Source: an uncultured Planctomycetota bacterium
GTDB lineage: Bacteria; Planctomycetota; UBA1135; GCA-002686595
Direction: 5' to 3'
Assembly: GCA_903928115.1 (NCBI GenBank)
Contig: CAIYPP010000013.1
Location: 37,789 to 101,788 of the forward strand
Length of the DNA: 64,000 nt
Made by a program: the position numbers and the translations under genes. Below are positions 56,056-64,000 of the stretch, one piece after another. The notes beneath the pieces were generated by a model that made no database searches, had not been told where the DNA came from, and saw only the letters and a list, made by a program, of their open reading frames with translations. Numbering within the stretch: the stretch's first letter is position 1; each line of letters begins with the position of its first letter.

Positions 56056-59000
56056 CTAGTCGGGCACCACGCGCACGGCGAGGTTCTTCACGCCCTTGAG
56101 CAGCGGGAACTCGGGGTGCTCGCGGTTGAACACGATCTGGAAGCGGACCATGTCCGGCTTGATCGCCAGAAGGTTCGAGTTGAACTCGTCAGGGTGTTGG
56201 ACCCACGGGGTCAAGCTGTTCTGCGCGACCACCGTGATGTCGGACACGTCGACGTTGCAGGGGTTGGACAGCGCGCCCACCGCCTTCGCGCCCTGGAAGC
56301 GCACCACCAGCGGCGGCGACTGGAGCGGAGCTCCGACCGTGCCATCAGCAAACAGGTTGCCCCAGTGAGCCTGCGGCGAGCTGCCGGCGAAGACCGTCGA
56401 CTCGCGGTAGCTGACTTGCTGCTCGCCGCTGCCGAAGTCGAGGATCACGTCCATGTCCCAGCCAAGCTCGGTGAGCGAGTCGGACTCGAACGTCAGGTTG
56501 AAGAAGTTGCCCGAGGCGCGGATCCAGCAGGACTGCGCGCCACTGTAGGCCTCGTCGCCAACCGCCGTGGGCGTCCAGTCGCCGAGCGACAGCCAGCCGA
56601 CCGCGTTCTGACCCGTGAGGTCCTGCGGGGTGACCGAGACCGCGGCGGTGGCCTGATCGAGCACGCCGAGCAGCGGGTCGTCTTCGATGCGCACGAGACC
56701 CGTGCCACCGACGCCACCGGTGCCTTGGTTCGCGCCAAACACGGGGCCGTTGCCGCCCGAGCCGCCCGTGACGTTGAGGCGGTTCTGCAGCGGGGCGAGG
56801 TCGACGTTCTTGCTCTGGAGCAGGATCGCACCACCCGAGCCGCCGCCACCGGGGGCCGCGTACAAGCCGAAGAAGAACCCGTAGGTCGCGCTGGTGAACG
56901 CATCGCCACCCTCGCCGCCGGTCGCGTCGATGCGACCGTCGATCGAGAGGCTGCGGCCCGCGGCGATCTGCACCGCACCACCGCCGCCACCGCCGCCCGC
57001 GCCGCTGTGGGTGCGGTAACGGTCGATCGAGGTCGTGGTCGCCAAACAGGCGGAGAAAGGAGCGGCCGCGTTGGTGTGCGTTCCGAAGAGACCAGCGCCA
57101 CCGCCGCCGCCGCCAGAGCCGCCCCGCAGGAACCCGAGCGACGGCCGCAGCGCGCGCCGCGTGAAGTTCGCGGGATTGCCGTTGGTCGCCTCAAGGCCGA
57201 GCTCACTCGCCGCGCCGACCGCCGTGGCCGGAGCCGTCATCGAGCTGCCGTTGACGCCCGTAGCCTGCAGGGAGACGGACGTACCGCTGGTTCCGTCCGT
57301 GGCGAAAGCGCCACCGGCGCCCGTCGCACCGATCTGCGAGCTCTGGCAGGCCGTCGAGGTGACCGACGTCGAGTTGACGTCGAGACCACCGTAGTTCGTG
57401 GCGGGATTCCCCGAGACGGTGCTCGGGAACGTCAGCGGCCAGCGCGAGCCGCCCGTGCCATCGCCGAGCCCCGTCGTGCCGCCGAAGCCCGCCGTGCCGC
57501 CGACACCTTCGCCCGCGCGACCCGTGGTGCTCGCACCCGGATTGAGGACGCCCGCGTTGATGATCGCGTTGTTGGCTGCGACGTTCGCCGGAGGCGTGCC
57601 GATCTGCGTGATGCCTTCGCCGCAAGGGCCCGAGGTCGCAGCCGTCGAGCTCGTGCAGTTGAGGATCGTGAGGAACGTGGTGCCCGTGTCATCGGGACGG
57701 TCGGCGCCGCGGCCACCGCGGCCGGCACCGGGGCCGCCGAGCGAGCCCGGCTGACCGATCGGCGACTCCGAGGGGTGCGCGCCGAGGTCCGAGCCGGCGA
57801 CGTCGAGGATCGCCGTGTCGGCCATGTTGAAGATGCCGCGCGCCTGCATGCGCAGCGGGTTCGACCCGCGCGCCGTCAGCGTCGAGTTCGACTGGAGGTC
57901 GATCAGAGTGCAGTCGAGCTCGCCGTTGTTGACGAAAGCCACCGGCGGGTTCGCGAAGAAGTCCGCCAACGTCTGGTTCGTCAGGAACAGCTTCGGATTG
58001 AGGTTGTTGATCAGCGAGCCCGAGACCGTGGTGAGTCCGAGCCCGTTGTCGAGCCCGCCGGCGAGCGCGCCGGTGAAGTAGGGCACGCCGCCGCCGCTCG
58101 CGGTCCAGTTCGTGTCGAGCGGGTTCGCCGTGTTGGAGACGCTCGAGCCCACGATCGAAATCACAAAGTCAGGGAAGCACGCGAGCCGACTCCCGTTGAG
58201 CGCCGAACCTGGCGTCGTGCTCGACACCACGATCGTGTCCGTCCCTTCGATGTCGAACGAAAGCTGCGAGAGGAGCGGGTTCGCCGTGGGGTTCGCGCGG
58301 AAGAAGTTGATCGTCTCCTTCATCGTGTCCGTGAGGAACGTGCGGATCGGAATCTCCGTCGCCGTCGCGTTCGCGGGCAGCTTGTAGAGGATGTGCGCCG
58401 CGTTGTTGTCGATCATGAAGCGACCCGCGTCCGTGCCGCGCGGATTGCGGAAGTACTTGATGCGCGCGACCGCGGGCTGAGCCGAGGTGAAGAACGTGCG
58501 CGACTGGTTGTCGTCGACCACGAGGTCACCGAGGCGGCCCGAGCCACCGCCGATGCCCGCGGCGAGGCGACCGGCGCCCCACTGAGCACCCGAGCGCGCT
58601 TTGTCTTCGTTGACGTCGTCGTCGAACTGCTCGCCGCCCGCGGGCAGCGAGATCGGGGCGAAGTTGGCCACCTCCGGCGTGAAGGTGCGCTTGCCGGGGT
58701 TCGAGACCGAGTTGCCCGCGAGGTCCTTCACCTCGACGGGCACGTCGATCACGATCTTGCGCTTGACCGGCGCGCTGCCCGCGCTCGGGAAGCCACCGAG
58801 CGGGGTGAAGACCATCGTGGTCGTCAGGTTGGTCTGGTCGGGGTTTTGGAAGGTGAACGTGCCGCCGACGGGGACCTGATCGCCCGGCGTGCTCAGGTTG
58901 CCGTCCGGGTCGACCTTGACCGTGATGAACGGCGACTGGCCCGTCGAGGGCTGGACCAGCGTGCCGATGTTCATCAGGTCGTTGAACACGAACGTGATCA

Positions 59001-59625
59001 CCGAGGCCGAGGCCACGTCGACGACGTCCCCGGTGGTCGCAGCGAGATTCACCTCGGTGCCGTCGAGGGTCTCGACGAAGATCGACACGCCCGGCGCGCC
59101 CGGAACCGGGTCGATCAGACCTTGACTCGTGGTGATCGTGCAGAGCATGCGGCTCTGGTTGGCCTGTCCGTCCGCGCTCTGCACGTACGGACCGACGTCG
59201 CCCTGCGACGTGCCCGGCACGCGGATCTGGTAGGTCTGGTTGGCGCCGAAGCCGTAGCTCGGGTTGCCCGAGGCATCGAACGAGAGGCGCGGGCGGAAGA
59301 TCGCGCGGCGCGGATCATTCGGATCGACGAGGCGGGTGCCCGGCGGGAACCCGGCGGTGACGATGTCGATCACCTGGAAGGCGTTGTTGACCGCGAGCGA
59401 CGTCGGGGCCACCGGCTGCGAGAACACCACCGCCACATCTTGGTTCTGGTAGGTGTTGACGATGCCGCAGCTGACCTGATCGCCACCCTTGCCGTTGGTG
59501 CAACCGAGGGTGCAGGACTCGACGTACATGGCCCCGCCACCGGAGCCGCCGCTGCCGCAGGAGGAGAGGATCGAAACCGTGCCGGTCGCTACCGTACCGA
59601 GGAGGAGCCTGGCCGCGTTCTTCAT
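56056..59625 (-). CDS. Giant Gly-rich surface lipoprotein with Ig-like N-terminal domains
   Basis: A 1189-residue lipoprotein (lipobox ILSSC, Cys23). The N-terminal half has beta-rich, Ig/Big_5-like segments (DVAVVFSQPVAP about 48-59, VVDVASASVITFVFNDLMNIG, VPVEVKDLAGNSV). The middle is a long region of repeated GxxGG and Asn/Thr-rich beta-helix-like sequence, including several poly-Gly clusters (GGSGGGGGGAGLFG and GGGGGGGAVQIAAGRS). The C-terminus returns to a globular domain. Such proteins are common planctomycete cell-surface components. No catalytic motif is seen. An in-frame GTG at 59640 is an alternative start. The ATG fits the signal peptide better. Confidence 0.8.
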   Translation of the reverse strand: MKNAARLLLGTVATGTVSILSSCGSGGSGGGAMYVESCTLGCTNGKGGDQVSCGIVNTYQNQDVAVVFSQPVAPTSLAVNNAFQVIDIVTAGFPPGTRLVDPNDPRRAIFRPRLSFDASGNPSYGFGANQTYQIRVPGTSQGDVGPYVQSADGQANQSRMLCTITTSQGLIDPVPGAPGVSIFVETLDGTEVNLAATTGDVVDVASASVITFVFNDLMNIGTLVQPSTGQSPFITVKVDPDGNLSTPGDQVPVGGTFTFQNPDQTNLTTTMVFTPLGGFPSAGSAPVKRKIVIDVPVEVKDLAGNSVSNPGKRTFTPEVANFAPISLPAGGEQFDDDVNEDKARSGAQWGAGRLAAGIGGGSGRLGDLVVDDNQSRTFFTSAQPAVARIKYFRNPRGTDAGRFMIDNNAAHILYKLPANATATEIPIRTFLTDTMKETINFFRANPTANPLLSQLSFDIEGTDTIVVSSTTPGSALNGSRLACFPDFVISIVGSSVSNTANPLDTNWTASGGGVPYFTGALAGGLDNGLGLTTVSGSLINNLNPKLFLTNQTLADFFANPPVAFVNNGELDCTLIDLQSNSTLTARGSNPLRMQARGIFNMADTAILDVAGSDLGAHPSESPIGQPGSLGGPGAGRGGRGADRPDDTGTTFLTILNCTSSTAATSGPCGEGITQIGTPPANVAANNAIINAGVLNPGASTTGRAGEGVGGTAGFGGTTGLGDGTGGSRWPLTFPSTVSGNPATNYGGLDVNSTSVTSTACQSSQIGATGAGGAFATDGTSGTSVSLQATGVNGSSMTAPATAVGAASELGLEATNGNPANFTRRALRPSLGFLRGGSGGGGGGAGLFGTHTNAAAPFSACLATTTSIDRYRTHSGAGGGGGGGAVQIAAGRSLSIDGRIDATGGEGGDAFTSATYGFFFGLYAAPGGGGSGGAILLQSKNVDLAPLQNRLNVTGGSGGNGPVFGANQGTGGVGGTGLVRIEDDPLLGVLDQATAAVSVTPQDLTGQNAVGWLSLGDWTPTAVGDEAYSGAQSCWIRASGNFFNLTFESDSLTELGWDMDVILDFGSGEQQVSYRESTVFAGSSPQAHWGNLFADGTVGAPLQSPPLVVRFQGAKAVGALSNPCNVDVSDITVVAQNSLTPWVQHPDEFNSNLLAIKPDMVRFQIVFNREHPEFPLLKGVKNLAVRVVPD

Positions 59626-59985
59626 GAGGGAGGGGCGCACGCCTTTGCGTCGCTGGTCGTTCAGCAGTCCTTGGGTGGGATCGGGGGCCGCGGCACAGGG
59701 GCGAGCCGGGCGGGTTCCTCTACCCCACAGACGCGCCGAGGGGACGAGGGAAGCCGCTGCGGAGCGCCGACCTGAGGTCGCGGTATCCGAAGGGGTCGGG
59801 CACTATAGTGCGCCCCGTAGGCTCGGCGCCATAGTCCTGTGGGACCTCCGTACAGGCCGGCCGATCCCACCTCGAACGCCGCCGAGGCCACGGAGCGGTC
59901 CGCGCCGCACGACGGCACGACGCCCCGAGACCCAACCCCTCCACAACTCCCGTTCCGAGCCGCCGACGCGCTCCCCCCACCTTCC
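59626..59985. other. Divergent intergenic region before the HEAT lipoprotein
   Basis: No gene is supported in these 360 bases. It holds the palindrome at 59800-59811 that may serve both flanking genes. If the palindrome is the promoter, both transcripts have leaders of more than 150 bases, unlike the short leaders inferred elsewhere. Confidence 0.45.
59800..59811. promoter_or_regulatory. Palindromic GCACTATAGTGC, possible bidirectional promoter core
   Basis: A perfect 12-bp palindrome that presents TATAGT on both strands (59804-59809 on plus, 59807-59802 on minus), each a good match to a -10 element. It lies between divergent genes starting at 59625 and 59986. No clear -35 is visible for either direction, so it could also be an operator. 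Confidence 0.45.
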
Positions 59986-60885
59986 ATGACCGCCCGAGAG
60001 GCCCTCCCCGCGCCGTCCCCCGCCCCCCGCCGTGCGCTCGCGCACGCCCTGCGATCGCTGGCGCTCGCCGCGGGCCTCGGGTTCCTTTCCGCCTGCGGCG
60101 GCGCGGATGCCGGCGCGGGCATGAACGAGGTGGAAGCGCGCCTCGCCATCGACCGCCTCGTGCTGCTCTTCCGCCCCGTCGACCCGACGACGACGAGCGA
60201 TGTCCAAGACCGCAACTTCCGCGACCGCAGCGCCCACCTCGAGGCGTTGCATACGGCCGGAGCGGCGGCGGGACGCGAGGCACTCGCGCGACTCTCGCAG
60301 GCCGGAGGCGAGCCCTTCGACGTGCAGTGGGCTCTGCTCGAGGCGGCCGCCTACAACGCCCCGCAAGAGACTCTGCCGACCCTCGAGCGCCTGATCCTCT
60401 CGTACGACGGCAAGAGCGAGGAGCTGCGTACGCAAGCCGTGCGGATCGCGGCCGAGACCGTGCCGCAGCGCGCCGTCGAGATGTACGAGCCGATGCTGCG
60501 CGAGCCGCTCGCACGCCAGACTCGCCCCCCTCAAGAGGAAGTCGTCCGAGGCTGGCACACGGCAGCGAAGAAGCTCGGCCTCACCGAGGCGCGCGTGCTG
60601 TGCGACGTCGTCGTCGACCTGCGCCAGCCGCCCGACGCACGCTACGCCGCAGTCAACGCACTCTCCGAGTTCGGGGGCGAGCGCGCCGTCCGCGCCCTGC
60701 GCGAAGTACTCGTCGAGAGCGCCTCCGACGGGAACATCCGTCGCAAGTCGGCGCAAGCGCTCCTGCGCATCATGCCCCGCAGCGACTTCTGCGCGCTCAT
60801 CAAGGAAGCTTCGGAGCACGAAGCCGACACCGTGTTCCTCTACTTCCTCGCCGACCTGCTCGACAAGAACTGCGGCGGGCAATGA
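59986..60885 (+). CDS. HEAT-repeat lipoprotein
   Basis: A 299-residue lipoprotein (lipobox FLSAC, Cys37, after an Arg-rich n-region). The mature part is helical with HEAT-like repeats: DVQWALLEAAAYNAPQETL, DARYAAVNALSEFGGERAV and NIRRKSAQALLRIMPRSDF. The C-terminus is FLADLLDKNCGGQ. It is a scaffold type; the partner is unknown. The stop overlaps the tatD start (ATGA at 60882). Confidence 0.8.
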   Translation: MTAREALPAPSPAPRRALAHALRSLALAAGLGFLSACGGADAGAGMNEVEARLAIDRLVLLFRPVDPTTTSDVQDRNFRDRSAHLEALHTAGAAAGREALARLSQAGGEPFDVQWALLEAAAYNAPQETLPTLERLILSYDGKSEELRTQAVRIAAETVPQRAVEMYEPMLREPLARQTRPPQEEVVRGWHTAAKKLGLTEARVLCDVVVDLRQPPDARYAAVNALSEFGGERAVRALREVLVESASDGNIRRKSAQALLRIMPRSDFCALIKEASEHEADTVFLYFLADLLDKNCGGQ

Positions 60886-61661
60886 GCGCCGGCTGCGTCA
60901 TCACCGACAGCCACGCGCACGTCTACGACGAGAGCTTCGACGCGGACCGCGACGCGGCCATCGAGCGAGCGCGGGAGGCTGGCGTGGCTCGCATGCTGCT
61001 CGTGGGCACGAACGTCGCGACGTCGCGGCGCGCCTTCGAGCTCGCTGCGCGGCATGCGGGGGTCTTCCCCACCGCGGGCATCCATCCGCACGACGCCGCC
61101 GAGGCAGGTCCCGCGGAGCGCGCCGAGATCGAGGCGCTGTGCCGACGGCCCGACTGCGTCGCCGTCGGCGAGACGGGTCTCGACTGGTTCAAGCAGTTCT
61201 CGCCGCGCGAGGCGCAACTCTCGAACTTCCGCTGGCACCTCGCGCTCGCGCGCGAGCTCCAAAAGCCCGTGATCGTGCACTGCCGTGATGCGCGCGAGGA
61301 CACGCTCGCGCTGCTCGCGGAGTTTCCGGGCCTGCGCGGCGTCATGCACTGCTACAGCTACGGCGCAGCCGAGCTCGGAGAGTTCCTCGCGCTCGGCATG
61401 TACATCTCGTTCTCTGGCGTCGTCACCTATCCGAAGAACGAGTTCAACCGCGAGGCGGCGCGGCTCGTGCCGTCGGACCGACTGCTCGTAGAGACCGACT
61501 GTCCCTACCTTGCGCCGCAGTCGCGGCGCGGTCGCCGCAATGAGCCTGCGCTGTGCCGCGAAGTCCTCGCGAAGCTCGCCGAGGTGCGCGGGACGACGCT
61601 CGACGAGCTCGCTCAGATCACGAGCGCCAACGCGGACACGCTGTTCGGCCTGCCGCGCTGA
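60882..61661 (+). CDS. tatD: TatD-family metal-dependent nuclease
   Basis: A 259-residue TatD DNase. Motifs are DSHAHVYD (about 9-16), GIHPHDA, GETGLDWF, IVHCRDA, MHCYSYG and ETDCPYLAP, giving the two-metal site. The final NADTLFGL is conserved. TatD enzymes are 3'-5' exonucleases in repair or DNA fragmentation, not part of Tat export. It ends 9 bases from the convergent pilin gene. Confidence 0.95.
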   Translation: MSAGCVITDSHAHVYDESFDADRDAAIERAREAGVARMLLVGTNVATSRRAFELAARHAGVFPTAGIHPHDAAEAGPAERAEIEALCRRPDCVAVGETGLDWFKQFSPREAQLSNFRWHLALARELQKPVIVHCRDAREDTLALLAEFPGLRGVMHCYSYGAAELGEFLALGMYISFSGVVTYPKNEFNREAARLVPSDRLLVETDCPYLAPQSRRGRRNEPALCREVLAKLAEVRGTTLDELAQITSANADTLFGLPR

Positions 61662-61670
61662 CGCGCGCGC

Positions 61671-62411
61671 TCACTGCACCGGCGACCAAGCGTTGCCGTC
61701 GATCGAGGCGCCGTACAGGCCGATCGCCGAGCGCATGTCGTTGGCGACGGAGAATGCCGCGTCGCCCGCGGGCCCGCGCAACGCACCGGAGTAGGCCGTC
61801 GTCGCGCGGTTGGGCGTCTGCAGCACCTCGTTCGAGTGGCTGACGAAGAACGCGCGCGTGCCCGTCATGCCGGCTTGCATCGGCCACGCGTAGCAGCACC
61901 ACAGGTACTCGGAGAGATCCGGGCTGGGGAAGCTACCGGAGAATCCGCCGGTGGCGTCTTCGCTGATCGGGGTGCCCGTGGCGTCGGGCAGATACATCTG
62001 GAACAGGTAGCCCGAGCGCGCCGTCTGGCTGCCGGTCACGAGACCGAAGGGCGCGGAGAGCACGGGCGGATCGAGGAGGTTGGAGGCCGCGTTGCCGGCG
62101 GCCGGTACGCCACCGACGCTGATGCGGACGGGTGCGATGCCGGCGAGCTCGGCGAAGGAGCCGAACTCCCCCATTCCGTCGGCGTCGGTGTCGATCGCCG
62201 CGGCGGACTGAACCTGCGCCTGCGCACTCATCAACGCACGCAGCGTCGCGATGGCGGCCGACTCATTGGCGGACTGACGCGCCGCAGCGAGGCGCGGCAA
62301 GGCCACTGCGGCGAGGATCGCGATGATCCCGACGACGATCATCAGCTCGATCAGCGTGAAGCCGCTGCGAGCGGCGCGCGACGCGGAGCGGAGGGCGCGG
62401 GGAGTGAACAT
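61671..62411 (-). CDS. Type IV prepilin-like protein 1
   Basis: A 246-residue prepilin with the cleavage site G17/F18 and helix FTLIELMIVVGIIAILAAVA. Glu+5 is present. The globular part contains DTDADGMGEFGSFAELAG, a Ca-binding-type DxDxDG loop, the paired Cys in WCCYAW and the ending WSPVQ. It is a paralogue of the pilin encoded upstream. It is probably the pilus subunit or a minor pilin. A run of nine G (62435-62443) sits 23 bases before the ATG. Confidence 0.9.
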   Translation of the reverse strand: MFTPRALRSASRAARSGFTLIELMIVVGIIAILAAVALPRLAAARQSANESAAIATLRALMSAQAQVQSAAAIDTDADGMGEFGSFAELAGIAPVRISVGGVPAAGNAASNLLDPPVLSAPFGLVTGSQTARSGYLFQMYLPDATGTPISEDATGGFSGSFPSPDLSEYLWCCYAWPMQAGMTGTRAFFVSHSNEVLQTPNRATTAYSGALRGPAGDAAFSVANDMRSAIGLYGASIDGNAWSPVQ

Positions 62412-62434
62412 GGTGAAGCTCTCGAGGGGGGCTT

Positions 62435-62443
62435 GGGGGGGGG
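62435..62443. repeat. Nine-base G homopolymer in a pilin leader
   Basis: G9 on plus (C9 in the pilin mRNA sense) lies 23 nt before the pilin start codon. Homopolymers of this length can vary by slippage. Confidence 0.85.
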
Positions 62444-62482
62444 AGGCAGAGCGGCGAGCGTGCGGCCCGCCATCAAACCGCA

Positions 62483-62518
62483 TGGCGAGGCGCCCCGGGA
62501 AAACGGAACGCCTCGCCA
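62483..62518 (-). terminator. Terminator between the two pilin genes
   Basis: A perfect 10-bp stem (62483-62492 with 62509-62518) lies 19 bases past the upstream pilin stop at 62538. The loop contains CCGTTTTCC on the minus strand, and GCGGTTTGATGG follows. Pilin mRNA would end here, so the second pilin needs its own promoter or readthrough. Confidence 0.6.
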
Positions 62519-62537
62519 CGCACGGGAAGCCTGCGAA

Positions 62538-63272
62538 CTACTGGACCGGGACCCAGTTTTCGCCGTCTTGGCCGGTGAGGCCACCGGCGACGTTGCACAC
62601 GGGCGAGCCCATGTCGTTCGCCGTCTGGAAGATCGAGTCACCGGCCGGGCCGTTGCCCGAGGCGCCAGCGCCCGAGTAGACGTTCGTGCCCTTGTTGTTG
62701 TACTGATAGATGTCGCCCGCCTGGTTCACGAAGAACGTGCGGTTGCCGGTCTGGCTGAAGTTGACCGGCCAGGCGTAGCAGCACCAGAGCACTTCGCCGT
62801 TGTCGGCGCCGGGGTACGAGCCCGTGAAGCCGCCCGTGGCGCCTTCGTTGATCGGAGCGCGCGCGGCGTCGGGCAGGTACATCTGGAAGACGTAGCCCGA
62901 GCGCTGGACCTGGCTCGCCACGACGTTGCCGAAGGCGGCCGAGAGGACCGGCGGGTTGAGTTCGTCGGTGCCGACGGTGCCCGAGGCGGGCGTACCGGCG
63001 TTCGAGATGCGGCAGGGGAAAGTGCCCGCGAGCTCGGCGAAGCTGCCGTACTCGCCCGCGCCGTCACCGTCGGTGTCGATGGCGCCGGAGGACTGGACTT
63101 GGGCCTGCGCGCTCGTGAGCGAGCGGAGCGTCGAGATGGCCGCCGACTCGTTGGCCGAGAGGCGGGCCGCCATCAGGCGCGGAATCGCGACCGAGGCGAT
63201 GATGGCGATGATGGCCACCACGATCATGAGCTCGATCAGGGTGAAGCCGGCGTTGCGCTTTTGGGTCTTCAT
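62538..63272 (-). CDS. Type IV prepilin-like protein 2
   Basis: A 244-residue prepilin. The leader MKTQKRNAG is cleaved at G9/F10 before FTLIELMIVVAIIAIIASVA. It shares with its paralogue the ANESAAI-TLR block, DTDGDGAGEYGSFAELAG, YVFQMYLPDA, WCCYAW and the ending WVPVQ. The two pilins are about 60 percent alike by eye. A GspF/PilC gene lies upstream in the same direction. The start at 63272 is fixed by the short leader peptide. Confidence 0.92.
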   Translation of the reverse strand: MKTQKRNAGFTLIELMIVVAIIAIIASVAIPRLMAARLSANESAAISTLRSLTSAQAQVQSSGAIDTDGDGAGEYGSFAELAGTFPCRISNAGTPASGTVGTDELNPPVLSAAFGNVVASQVQRSGYVFQMYLPDAARAPINEGATGGFTGSYPGADNGEVLWCCYAWPVNFSQTGNRTFFVNQAGDIYQYNNKGTNVYSGAGASGNGPAGDSIFQTANDMGSPVCNVAGGLTGQDGENWVPVQ

Positions 63273-63299
63273 TGCGTTGGTGTTCTGCTTTCTGGTTCT

Positions 63300-63329
63300 C
63301 GGGCACCCGGAACGGCACTCCCGTGCCCG
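63300..63329 (-). other. Hairpin in the leader of pilin 2
   Basis: CGGGCAC at 63300-63306 pairs with GTGCCCG at 63323-63329, about 28 bases before the pilin start. It could be a 5' leader structure or a weak terminator of the PilC gene. Confidence 0.4.
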
Positions 63330-63521
63330 GTGCTTCCCGTATGCGCAGAACTTTCGGCCCCCCACCTCGCGGAACTTGAGGCTCGGGGGCGAAATTCCCG
63401 CAAGTCGGCCCACGCGGCGTTCCCATTCGCGAAACAGCGCGCCCGCCGCACCCCGCCCCCCATGCGGGAGGTCGCAGGGCCGCGACGGGCGGCGGGAGAT
63501 CGGCCGCTGTGGCCGAAGGAC

Positions 63522-64000
63522 CTAGCTCGGACCCGAGAGCTTTCCGACCACGTCGAGGATCGGGAGGAACACGCTGAGCACGACGCCGCCGACGATCAGG
63601 CCCATGAAGGTGATGAGCAGCGGCTCGATCAGGCTGGTGAGGCTCTTGATCGCGGCCTTGACCTGCGCGTCGTAAAACTCGGCGATCTTCTCGAGCAATT
63701 GCTCGAGCGAACCCGTGCGCTCGCCGATCGCGATCATGCGCGTCACCATCGGCGGGAAGACCGCGGACTGCGCCAGCGGATCCGAGAGCAACTGGCCGTT
63801 GCGCACGCTCTCCTTCGCCGCCGTGACCGTGTTCGCGATGACGCGGTTGCCCGCCGTGTCCGCGACGATATCGAGCGTGCCCATGATCGGCACGCCGGAG
63901 CGGATCAGCGTCGCAAACGTGCGCGAGAAGCGTGCGAGCGCGACCTTGCGCGCGATCGGCCCAAAGATCGGCGCGCGCAGGGCGACGTGGTCGAAGAACA
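63522..64000 (-). CDS. PilC/GspF-type inner-membrane platform protein, C-terminal part
   Basis: The last 159 residues of a type II/IV secretion platform protein; the 5' end is beyond base 64000. Visible features are ARFSRTFATLIRSGVPIMGTLDIV, the block NGQLLSDPLAQSAVFPPMV, IGERTGSLEQLLEKIAEFYD and the final membrane helix (LLITFMGLIVGGVVLSVFLP). These are diagnostic of GspF/PilC second domains. It assembles pili or pseudopili from the two pilins encoded downstream. Confidence 0.95.
   Translation of the reverse strand, partial: FFDHVALRAPIFGPIARKVALARFSRTFATLIRSGVPIMGTLDIVADTAGNRVIANTVTAAKESVRNGQLLSDPLAQSAVFPPMVTRMIAIGERTGSLEQLLEKIAEFYDAQVKAAIKSLTSLIEPLLITFMGLIVGGVVLSVFLPILDVVGKLSGPS

Noticed and set aside
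56029..59775. 1248-codon plus-strand open frame opposite the giant lipoprotein
   Set aside because: The translation is almost entirely Arg, Asp, Val, Glu and Ala with no recognisable motif. The minus strand has a lipobox and domain-like sequence.
1..64000. tRNA, rRNA, CRISPR arrays, prophage or transposon genes
   Set aside because: I scanned for cloverleaf-like GTTCGA arms in context, regularly spaced direct repeats, transposase or integrase motifs and terminal repeats, and found none that could be supported.

Overview
This is a GC-rich (roughly two-thirds G+C by eye), densely coded bacterial window with many ATGA/GTGA gene overlaps and no rRNA, tRNA, CRISPR array, insertion sequence or prophage that I could find. 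The gene content fits Planctomycetota best: secretin and pilin types common in that phylum, TPR/HEAT-repeat exported proteins, a very large Gly-rich lipoprotein, and -10-like hexamers only 6-13 nt from start codons. This placement is an inference from gene style, not from a marker gene.

Layout. 1-9617 (+): the tail of an unknown gene, two exported TPR proteins, an ExbB/TolQ channel, two ExbD/TolR proteins and a TPR-secretin lipoprotein, which together look like a proton-driven envelope machine. 9768-10490 (+): a HAD hydrolase. 10498-22807: two divergent peptide-type ABC importer operons. The minus-strand operon has a frameshifted binding protein, a DppC with a large insertion and a fused two-domain ATPase. 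The plus-strand operon is canonical. 22794-24828 (-): a molybdate-type operon (HTH-Mop regulator, MOT1-like transporter, YjbQ) with a striking operator. 24904-30962 (-): coaD, ridA, an AlgI/AlgX-like O-acetylation pair, ychF and a CnoX-like thioredoxin. 31076-34794 (+): comEC and a HEAT protein that carries a piece of the secretin. 34866-36751 (-): a PaaZ/BoxD-like aldehyde dehydrogenase and a small membrane protein. 36879-39257 (+): an SDR reductase, murQ and a DUF1801/YdeI-type protein. 39273-41834 (-): an amidase, a NUDIX hydrolase and a serine hydrolase. 41953-43479 (+): comM/yifB. 43491-49940 (-): a TolC-MFP-ABC-FtsX tripartite exporter with an exported hypothetical upstream. 50040-51955 (-): cutA and an SLC13 carrier. 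52021-52920 (+): proline dehydrogenase. 52931-59625 (-): a metallophosphatase, a DHH phosphoesterase, an amidohydrolase and a 1189-residue lipoprotein. 59986-61661 (+): a HEAT lipoprotein and TatD. 61671-64000 (-): two paralogous type IV pilins and the end of a PilC/GspF gene.

The main themes are envelope machinery (stator-secretin, tripartite exporter, type IV pili), peptide and molybdate uptake, cell-wall recycling and possible DNA uptake (comEC, comM, pilins). The most distinctive signals are: the secretin segment reused in a HEAT protein; a dinucleotide-tract frameshift in a binding protein; the triple half-site operator in front of the HTH-Mop regulator; and very short or absent 5' leaders suggested by -10-like hexamers next to start codons.
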